Assembly (NCBI GenBank): GCA_050011095.1
Contig: JBEKJU010000220.1
Coordinates: 1-6,384 of the forward strand
Source: JBEKJU01 sp050011095
GTDB lineage: Bacteria; Desulfobacterota; Syntrophorhabdia; Syntrophorhabdales; WCHB1-27
Direction of reading: 5' to 3'
Length of the DNA stretch: 6,384 nt
Each line of letters begins with the position of its first letter. Within the stretch, counting starts at the first letter, position 1. The position numbers were made by a program, and so were the translations under genes. Of this stretch, positions 1-4,977 are shown one piece after another. Under the pieces are notes generated by a model. It worked only from the letters and a program-made list of their open reading frames with translations. It was not told where the DNA came from and ran no database searches.

Positions 1-9
1 AGCGGTGTG

Positions 10-38
10 GTCCGGTTCTTTTCCCGGACGCCTTTTTT
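10..38 (+). terminator. Rho-independent terminator-like hairpin in the leader of the COG0523 gene
   Basis: GTCCGG (10-15) pairs perfectly with CCGGAC (24-29) across an 8-nt pyrimidine loop. Three bases later comes a run of six T (33-38). This is the form of an intrinsic terminator reading rightwards. It could end an upstream gene outside the window. However, the Shine-Dalgarno site of the next gene starts only three bases after the T-run, so there is no space for a separate promoter. A leader attenuator or an intra-operon partial terminator is therefore equally possible. The stem is only 6 bp, so strength is uncertain. Confidence 0.5.
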
Positions 39-53
39 ATAGGAAGCCCCTAA

Positions 54-1079
54 ATGGAAATCATAGAGGACAACGGCAAAACAGTTCCGATAACGATCCT
101 GACCGGCTTTCTCGGGGCGGGCAAGACGACGCTGCTGAATCGCATCCTGACGGGGAATCACGGCCTGCGCGTGGGGGTCCTGGTCAACGACTTTGGCTCG
201 ATCAATATCGACGCCGAACTCGTCGTCGGAGTGGACGATAACATGATCAGCCTGGCCAACGGCTGTGTCTGCTGCCAGATTCGCGACGACCTCATCGAAA
301 CGGTCGTCGCCTTGCTCGCACGCCCGGAGACGGTTGAATACATCCTGCTCGAAGCCAGCGGCGTCGCCGATCCCGCCGGGATCTTCGTGACCTTCAACGA
401 TCCCAATCTGCGGGACCGGATCAGGCTGGACAGCGTCATCTGCGTGGTGGACGCGGACCAGGTCTTCGCGCACCCCGAGTATCCCCCCCTGATGGAACTC
501 AAGCTCCGCCAGGTCGGGTTCTCGGACATGCTGATCCTGAACAAGGTGGGCCTTGCCGGTTCCGAGCAAGTCGAGAAGGTCAGGGCTTGGCTCGACGGCT
601 ATTTCAACCGTCTTCGCATTGTCGAGACCAATTACTGCGAGGTGCCCCACGAGATACTGTTGGGTGTCGGGCGTTTCGATCCTGCTCGATCGAGCCTCGA
701 CTCGCACGCCCTTGAGCATAACTGCATTGACCCGACCTGTCGTGACGACCGCCACGGGCACGACCACTCGACGGTGTTCAGCACCTGGAGCTACGAGACG
801 GACAGGCCGCTGGCGCTGGAAGCGTTGCGGGAAACAATGCGAAAGTTGCCGGGGACTGTTTACCGGGCCAAAGGGGTGGTCTACACCACCGATGCGCCAC
901 AGCGGCGGGCGGTGCTCCAGGTGGTTGGCAGGCGCATGGACATCTCGTTACAAGACGAGTGGGGCGGCCGGGCGCCGCGCACACAGATCGTGGTCATCGG
1001 TGCGGCCGGCAGCATCGACGCGAGTCTGCTGGAAAAGACATTCGCCTCCTGCATTTCGGCCGCAGCCACGGACAAGTGA
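54..1079 (+). CDS. COG0523/CobW-family (G3E) GTP-binding protein, putative metallochaperone or metal-insertion GTPase
   Basis: This is a 341-residue G3E P-loop GTPase of the COG0523 family, cytosolic proteins that use GTP hydrolysis to deliver or insert metals such as zinc or cobalt. The Walker A motif GFLGAGKT is at residues 18-25. The hallmark CxCC metal motif (CVCC) is at 71-74. EASG, the Walker B-type segment, is at 100-103. The guanine-specificity motif reads NKVG at 163-166, where NKxD is usual. A linker with Cys224, Cys229, His234, His236 and His238 is a probable extra metal-binding loop. It precedes the CobW C-terminal domain (about 241-330). The ATG at 54 is supported by AGGAAG at 41-46, seven bases upstream, and by the normal distance to Walker A. 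No Zur-like operator is visible. The substrate metal and the paralogue subgroup cannot be told from sequence, so no gene symbol is given. Family assignment is firm; the metal is unknown. Confidence 0.93.
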   Translation: MEIIEDNGKTVPITILTGFLGAGKTTLLNRILTGNHGLRVGVLVNDFGSINIDAELVVGVDDNMISLANGCVCCQIRDDLIETVVALLARPETVEYILLEASGVADPAGIFVTFNDPNLRDRIRLDSVICVVDADQVFAHPEYPPLMELKLRQVGFSDMLILNKVGLAGSEQVEKVRAWLDGYFNRLRIVETNYCEVPHEILLGVGRFDPARSSLDSHALEHNCIDPTCRDDRHGHDHSTVFSTWSYETDRPLALEALRETMRKLPGTVYRAKGVVYTTDAPQRRAVLQVVGRRMDISLQDEWGGRAPRTQIVVIGAAGSIDASLLEKTFASCISAAATDK

Positions 1080-1205
1080 TCGCTGTGTTTCTTTCTATCA
1101 ACCGAGGCAGCCTTTGTTCTTGCGGAACTTCGGGAGCACTTACAGGTCTTTCTGATGTGGATTTGATCGCAGGCACTGAGGAGAACGTCAAAGCACATCA
1201 TTGAT

Positions 1206-1221
1206 TGAGGTTGACCCCTCA
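1206..1221. repeat. Small inverted repeat (5-bp stem)
   Basis: TGAGG (1206-1210) pairs with CCTCA (1217-1221) over a 6-nt loop. No T-run follows, so it is not an intrinsic terminator. It is short enough to be chance and is listed only because it stands next to the larger nested structure at 1228-1296. Confidence 0.25.
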
Positions 1222-1227
1222 CCCTTC

Positions 1228-1296
1228 CATCAGGCAGACATCCACCGGCAAGCCCATGAACCGCCGTTCATGTCAAGCTTCGCTTGCTTCCTGATG
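1228..1296. repeat. Nested inverted repeats forming a potential long stem-loop
   Basis: Three complementary pairs are nested. The outer one is CATCAGG (1228-1234) with CCTGATG (1290-1296). The middle one is GCAAGC (1248-1253) with GCTTGC (1282-1287). The inner one is CATGAAC (1255-1261) with GTTCATG (1266-1272), around a CGCC loop. An alternative small hairpin, CAAGC (1274-1278) with GCTTG (1282-1286), competes with the middle stem. The symmetry holds on either strand, so direction cannot be assigned. No coding function is seen. It could be a structured RNA, a repeat-element fragment or coincidence. Confidence 0.4.
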
Positions 1297-1563
1297 ATAA
1301 TCTTCGCTTTCAAAAATCATAATGGATACAAGAATCGTAGGTGGCGGCGTGAGTTTCAACATGACCGGCCTTCCAAGAAATGCCATGACAAATGGTGGAG
1401 GTGGGGAAGCCGTGGTCCTCAGGGTGTAATCTGCAGGTTTGGTCGAGGACGGACGGCGAAGGACGCCTTCCTGGAAACGAGTTTTTTAGATCCTCGTCCG
1501 CCATACCACACTACATCCGGTAATCCTCACCTGTTGTCCCTGCTTCCCCGGGTATCTCGCAGC

Positions 1564-1593
1564 GCAAAAGTCCTTCGAAGGATGTGCTTTTGC
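1564..1593. repeat. Inverted repeat containing a perfect 12-bp palindrome
   Basis: GCAAAAG (1564-1570) pairs with CTTTTGC (1587-1593). Between the arms lies the perfect palindrome TCCTTCGAAGGA (1571-1582), followed by a 4-nt asymmetric bulge TGTG (1583-1586). As RNA this is a bulged hairpin with a tight apical loop; as DNA the palindrome could be a dimeric operator. No adjacent start codon or promoter tells which. It lies about 120 bases beyond the stop of the leftward membrane-protein gene. Confidence 0.45.
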
Positions 1594-1656
1594 CTCACTT
1601 GTCGGTTCCCTGCCATTCATTGGAGCCCTTCTCCTCTGCTATTAGTTCCCGCCCGG

Positions 1657-1709
1657 AGGGGCAGCTACGCGAGGCACCCCCTTCGTCAAGAGGTGCCTCG
1701 CGTGCCCCT
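1657..1709 (-). terminator. Strong 18-bp bulged hairpin immediately after the membrane-protein gene
   Basis: AGGGGCA (1657-1663) pairs with TGCCCCT (1703-1709). CGCGAGGCACC (1668-1678) pairs with GGTGCCTCGCG (1692-1702). That gives 18 GC-rich base pairs interrupted only by a 4-nt bulge (GCTA, 1664-1667), with a 13-nt loop. Read on the minus strand, the hairpin begins three bases after the TAA stop (1713-1715) of the upstream gene, so a role at the 3' end of that mRNA is likely. No U-run follows on either strand. It is therefore not a classical intrinsic terminator; an mRNA-stabilising hairpin or a non-canonical terminator fits better. Confidence 0.55.
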
Positions 1710-1712
1710 AGA

Positions 1713-2834
1713 TTACGACCCCGGAGGCGGCGGAGTGGGAGGCAGGGGCCAGAAATCAAAGAAGGCTCCATACGCAGCCCACGCAGGGAACGTTAGGCCC
1801 AGCATCACATTGCCCATGGAGAAGATGTTGGCAGGGTAGGTAAAGGCTTTGCCGAAATGCCACTGACAGAAACCCCCTATGGCATAAAATCCAATAATGG
1901 CGATCCCGATGGAGAGCACGACGTTCAAGAACCCGCCGGCCGGCTGGCTCAGGGCCCGGCCAGGCCACGTCTGGAGCATAACAAGGAAGAAAAGCGCCCC
2001 GAAAAGGTAGCAGATCCCGTTAAGCAGGTGCCTCAGGGGCTCAATGGACAGGACATGTATTGAAATCACGTAGGCAATCGCGGACAGGATGAGGCAGGTG
2101 ATAGTCACGACGATGCCCATCACGGGCTGTTTCATGAGGGACGGCGACTTGCTGAAAGGCCACATGCCGAGATGCACGAAGACAAAAAGAAACAAGAGCG
2201 CCCAGAAATAGAAGGAGAAAGCAGATTCCCAGGCGCACGGCCCGGTCGGGGCAAAAGCGGCCAGGGGCGCGAGGGGGCCGCCCGGCGCATAGAAGGGGAC
2301 CGGGGCGATGGGGGAAGGACAGATCCCCTGGGGATAAGAGAGCAGGCTGAAGTTGAAGAGGTGCCAAATGATGTAAGTTATCACATAGGCCAGCAGCCAG
2401 GTCAGAAATCCCCTGGTAGGAACGCTGCCCTTTTGGAATGGCCACATCCCGAAAGCTATAATGAGAAAGAACGTAGTGATGACTGTGCAGATGGAAAGGA
2501 CGTTCGTGGCCGGGTGGGCCGCTCCCCCGCCCACGAAGCCATTCAACGTGAGGTAGGCCAGCGTTGCGACGACTATCACGAACCCGGTCAGGAAGAGTCC
2601 AGGCCATGGCTGCGGCCAGCCCTCGACCGAAGGGAACTTGCCTCCCCACCCGAGGCCCATTACGACCTCGATGGCCACAAACGACATGAGAAACAACGTA
2701 AAATTGCCCAAAAAGCTCTGCATGTCAAAGGCCGTCGCGATGGCAAATGCCACCCAGAGCGTGACGGCTGCCCCAAAAAGACCCCGCCACGGCTGGGTCA
2801 CGGTCCATTTGGCTTTCGGCGTCAATTCATCCAT
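1713..2834 (-). CDS. Ten-helix integral membrane protein made of five tandem two-helix repeats, family not recognised
   Basis: This is a 373-residue, very hydrophobic inner-membrane protein. Predicted helices lie at about 19-36, 43-62, 79-99, 109-130, 142-163, 204-224, 240-262, 268-288, 301-321 and 336-358. Each helix pair starts with a QPxxG-like motif (Gln14-Pro15, Gln75-Pro76, Val138-Pro139, Gln236-Pro237, Gln297-Pro298) and is followed by a Trp-Pro (73, 131, 225, 290, 362). GMWPFQK (129-135) and GMWPFSK (223-229) are near-identical. Motif spacing is 61, 63, 98 and 61 residues; the 98 reflects a Pro-rich insert at about 166-202 with Cys172 and Cys200. Lys/Arg cluster in the motif loops, which places those loops in the cytoplasm and the insert outside. 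Glu56 lies within a helix, and the tail is Pro-rich. The start at 2834 is chosen because AGGGGG lies five bases upstream; an in-frame ATG at 2975 lies upstream of the promoter -10 box. The gene stands alone with its own promoter. A transporter, sensor or cofactor-binding role cannot be inferred. Confidence 0.82.
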   Translation of the reverse strand: MDELTPKAKWTVTQPWRGLFGAAVTLWVAFAIATAFDMQSFLGNFTLFLMSFVAIEVVMGLGWGGKFPSVEGWPQPWPGLFLTGFVIVVATLAYLTLNGFVGGGAAHPATNVLSICTVITTFFLIIAFGMWPFQKGSVPTRGFLTWLLAYVITYIIWHLFNFSLLSYPQGICPSPIAPVPFYAPGGPLAPLAAFAPTGPCAWESAFSFYFWALLFLFVFVHLGMWPFSKSPSLMKQPVMGIVVTITCLILSAIAYVISIHVLSIEPLRHLLNGICYLFGALFFLVMLQTWPGRALSQPAGGFLNVVLSIGIAIIGFYAIGGFCQWHFGKAFTYPANIFSMGNVMLGLTFPAWAAYGAFFDFWPLPPTPPPPGS

Positions 2835-2839
2835 CAGAT

Positions 2840-2845
2840 CCCCCT
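2840..2845 (-). promoter_or_regulatory. Shine-Dalgarno site deciding the start of the membrane protein
   Basis: Read on the minus strand, AGGGGG is followed by five bases and then ATG (2834-2832). This is the only strong ribosome binding site near the N-terminus. It rules for the start at 2834 over the in-frame ATG 141 bases further upstream. Confidence 0.75.
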
Positions 2846-2857
2846 TTTGGTTAGTAT

Positions 2858-2886
2858 CCGGCCCTTTGAAAAGGAGTCCCGGCCGG
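2858..2886 (-). promoter_or_regulatory. Leader hairpin of the membrane-protein mRNA
   Basis: CCGGCC (2858-2863) and GGCCGG (2881-2886) are perfectly complementary across 17 bases. A smaller CCTT/AAGG pair lies inside. The hairpin sits in the predicted 5' leader, about 12 bases upstream of the Shine-Dalgarno site. It might influence translation or mRNA stability, but no ligand-binding core of a known riboswitch is recognisable. Confidence 0.35.
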
Positions 2887-2952
2887 TTTGGGATTATTAC
2901 GCTAAAAACTAAGCCGCCTCTTTTCCATCCACCCGCACTGGTACCGGCTTCT

Positions 2953-2982
2953 ATTATGTTTGCACCTTCAAACAAATGTCAA
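2953..2982 (-). promoter_or_regulatory. Sigma-70-type promoter for the membrane-protein gene
   Basis: On the minus strand a perfect -35 TTGACA (2982-2977) is followed by an 18-base spacer and -10 CATAAT (2958-2953), five of six consensus bases. AT-rich sequence lies just upstream of the -35. Transcription would start near 2946, giving a leader of about 110 nt before the ATG at 2834. It is the best promoter match that I found in the window. Confidence 0.7.
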
Positions 2983-3352
2983 TTAAAAAGTACGCAACAA
3001 AGTGCGGTTATAAGGTGGGCTTGATGAAGCAGAAGTCCGAGCTGTCTCCCAGGAACACGTCATCATCAAGGTGGCCCTGCGAAATAATCTTTCCCAGCTG
3101 GACGCCTGTGCAAATAAATATGACTACCAGGGAAACGCTATACAAGTAGAATTTGGATTGTAGGTTTCGATCGGTAATGCGCAATCCTTTTGGTTACTCT
3201 CTAATTCCACCTTTGTAGGTGGCGCCGTGACATCCACCGTCGTGTCGCCAACGACCCTTTCTACCCATGTAAAGCAATTCTTGAAATACGGAATTGAGAA
3301 TGGTAGGTAAATAGGCGAAGCCTTGCGTGTCGGCGGCGCAGGGAACATGGGT
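2983..3352. other. Gene-poor region upstream of fakA
   Basis: No convincing gene lies here. Forward frame 3014-3310 reads as protein-like sequence with a single internal TAG (3161-3163). It contains segments such as SQEHVIIKVALRNN and VSPTTLSTHVKQFL, and its first half is G-rich at codon position 1, but it has no proper start. It may be a decayed coding sequence or chance. A 41-codon frame at 3024-3149 has a fair ribosome binding site but an unconvincing product. A 74-codon leftward frame at 3124-3348 lacks a binding site. Small hairpins occur, for example CCACCT with AGGTGG at 3207-3222. A promoter for fakA should lie in this stretch, but I see only weak matches. Confidence 0.4.
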
Positions 3353-3358
3353 GGAGGG
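3353..3358 (+). promoter_or_regulatory. Shine-Dalgarno site supporting the GTG start of fakA
   Basis: GGAGGG ends five bases before the GTG at 3364. An out-of-frame ATG at 3359-3361 directly abuts the site and is too close to be used well. The site supports GTG as the initiation codon, which also gives a normal N-terminus for the DAK2 domain. Confidence 0.7.
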
Positions 3359-3363
3359 ATGGG

Positions 3364-4962
3364 GTGGCTGTTCTCTATTGCGGTGTCAGGCGGTTCAGAA
3401 AGCTCATCATAGCCGGGGCGGACTGGGTGGCGAAGAACCGGGATGAGTTGAACAAAATCAACGTCTTTCCCGTGCCCGACGGCGATACGGGAAGCAACAT
3501 GTCCGCGACCCTCGCATCCGCAGCGAGAGGAATGGAAGCAGCGGGGGAAACCAGACTCGACGCGATGGTAAAGGCAGCGGCCTGGGGGGCTTTGATGGGC
3601 GCGAGGGGAAATTCGGGGATCATCCTCTCCCAGATCCTGTCAGCGTTCTCGGAGGGCATCGAGGGCCGGGAGCGACTTTTTGCGGAAGACATTGTCCTTG
3701 CGCTTTCGCGAGGCGTAAAGAAGGCTTATAAGGCGGTCCTGCACCCCACGGAGGGCACCATCCTCACCGTGGCCAGAGAAACCGCGGAGTGGGCGGAAGA
3801 GGCTGTCAAGACGGAGAAGGATCTTGCCCGGCTCCTGGATGGAATGGTGAAGTCGGCCAGGTCTTCCGTCGAGCGAACGCCTTCCCGCCTGCCAAAACTC
3901 GCAGAAGCGGGCGTGGTGGACGCGGGCGGTCTCGGTTTCTTCCGCTTCCTCGAAGGCACTCTCCTTCTCTTGCAGGGTCAGACCAACACCAGATGGTCTT
4001 TCGGGGACGAGGGCCTGTTCAACGGAGGAGGACGCGAAGAAGGTGACGGGTGGGCGTTCGAGTACTGCACGGAGTTCATTCTGGAAGGGAGCCGGACCTC
4101 TCCGGATGCTATGAAGACGGGCCTCGCTCCTCTGGGCGATTCCGTCGTCGTGGTGGGAGACGCCATGCTGATGCGGGTGCACATTCATACCGGCAAGCCG
4201 GAGGAGGTCCTCCGCTATGCCTCCACCATGGGACAGGTTTCGTCCGTCAAGGTGGACGATATGCTCGTGCAGCACACTTCCCGGATGGAAAACGCAGGAA
4301 GCGCAAAGGCGACGTCCGTTATCGCCATTGTCCTGGGGGGCGGCTTGAAAGAACTCTTCTATAACGCGGGGGCGGAGCTTGTCATAAACGGAGGCCCGAC
4401 CCTGAACCCTTCCACGGCGGACATTGCGAGCGCCATAGAGAAGGTTGAATCTTCTCACGTAATTGTTCTACCCAACAACAGAAACGCCTATCCCGCTGTA
4501 CTGCAGGCAGGGGAAAGATCGTCCAAGAACGTGACTGTCCTGAAAACTGTGTCCGTCCAGGAGGGGCTATCCGCACTGCTGGCCTACAGGGACGATGCCC
4601 CTGCGGAAGAAAACGTCCGCCGGATGGAGCAGGCTTACCATGGAGTGAAGAGCGGAGAGGTGACATCGGCATGCCGGGACGCAGTAATGAGCGGGGTTCG
4701 GGTGAGCTCCGGTGATTCCATCGGCATCTTTGGAGGAGAGTTGCGCTGCTCGTCGATCCGCAAAGACGAGACGGTAGTCAGCCTCGTCGACGACATGACC
4801 GACGGCTCGGACGAGATTATCACCCTCTTTTACGGCGATTCCATCGAAAAGGCGGAAGCGGAAGCCCTGCAGGCGATCTTGCAGTTACTGCATAAGGACA
4901 AGACAGTCGAGCTCTATGACGGAGGCCAGCCGTACGCGCTTTACCTCATCTCGGTGGAATAG
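3364..4962 (+). CDS. fakA: Fatty acid kinase catalytic subunit FakA (DAK2 domain / YloV family)
   Basis: This 532-residue cytosolic kinase is close to the usual FakA length. In the family it transfers phosphate from ATP to the carboxylate of a fatty acid held by FakB, giving acyl-phosphate for membrane lipid synthesis. The DAK2 nucleotide-binding domain covers about 8-205. PVPDGDTGSNM (36-46) carries Mg-binding Asp39 and Asp41; further motifs are GARGNSG (79-85), PTEGT (128-132) and VDAGG (186-190). The middle domain has Tyr235-Cys236-Thr237-Glu238 and His274-x-His276, residues matching the reported zinc-coordinating Cys/His set of FakA. The C-terminal domain (about 315-532) includes GGPTLNPST (344-352) and LPNN (370-373), as in FakA proteins that bind FakB. 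It starts with GTG, backed by GGAGGG five bases upstream. The stop is 15 bases before fakB, so the two are very likely co-transcribed. The older label dihydroxyacetone kinase would be misleading, because the protein lacks a DhaK domain. Confidence 0.92.
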   Translation: MAVLYCGVRRFRKLIIAGADWVAKNRDELNKINVFPVPDGDTGSNMSATLASAARGMEAAGETRLDAMVKAAAWGALMGARGNSGIILSQILSAFSEGIEGRERLFAEDIVLALSRGVKKAYKAVLHPTEGTILTVARETAEWAEEAVKTEKDLARLLDGMVKSARSSVERTPSRLPKLAEAGVVDAGGLGFFRFLEGTLLLLQGQTNTRWSFGDEGLFNGGGREEGDGWAFEYCTEFILEGSRTSPDAMKTGLAPLGDSVVVVGDAMLMRVHIHTGKPEEVLRYASTMGQVSSVKVDDMLVQHTSRMENAGSAKATSVIAIVLGGGLKELFYNAGAELVINGGPTLNPSTADIASAIEKVESSHVIVLPNNRNAYPAVLQAGERSSKNVTVLKTVSVQEGLSALLAYRDDAPAEENVRRMEQAYHGVKSGEVTSACRDAVMSGVRVSSGDSIGIFGGELRCSSIRKDETVVSLVDDMTDGSDEIITLFYGDSIEKAEAEALQAILQLLHKDKTVELYDGGQPYALYLISVE

Positions 4963-4977
4963 GGAAGGCAACGGATA

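Larger units (their letters stand above)
1080..1656. other. Long gene-free region with several inverted repeats
   Basis: I found no convincing gene here. The open frames on both strands are short or have an Arg/Pro/Trp-rich composition unlike real proteins, and none has a good ribosome binding site. There is also no clear terminator just after the COG0523 gene. The stretch does contain several inverted repeats, listed separately (1206-1221, 1228-1296, 1564-1593). A 35-codon glycine-rich frame at 1322-1429 starts with ATG but has no Shine-Dalgarno site. The region may hold a structured RNA or the decayed remains of older sequence, and nothing in it matches a known RNA family that I can recognise. 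Confidence 0.5.

Noticed and set aside
1455..1487. Hairpin GAAGG/CCTTC followed by a T6 run, as an intrinsic terminator
   Set aside because: The stem is five bp with a 3-nt loop and the T-run begins 11 bases later, too far for a functional intrinsic terminator.
1403..1549. Widely spaced complementary segments (GGGGAAGC with GCTTCCCC, CAGGT with ACCTG, CGAGGA with TCCTCG) suggesting a large RNA fold
   Set aside because: Matches of 5-8 bp over 140 bases are expected about once by chance in a region of this size, so they are not evidence without covariation.
1201..1839. A 212-codon rightward open frame across the gene-free region
   Set aside because: Its product is rich in Arg, Pro and Trp with no recognisable domain, it has no clear binding site, and it runs 127 bases into the opposite membrane-protein gene and through the 1657-1709 hairpin.
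2172..2912. A 246-codon rightward open frame opposite the membrane protein
   Set aside because: It is the antisense shadow of the membrane gene, with a highly charged, low-complexity product; the leftward reading has coherent helices and repeats.
3024..3149. A 41-codon ORF with an AAGGTGG-type binding site
   Set aside because: Its product looks non-native, and a different frame across the same bases has more protein-like composition.
3281..3315. TTGAAA and TAAATA as a promoter for fakA
   Set aside because: The spacing is 21 bases and the -10 is poor at any normal spacing, so I could not support it.
3124..3348. A 74-codon leftward ORF
   Set aside because: It has no Shine-Dalgarno site, no promoter and no recognisable domain.
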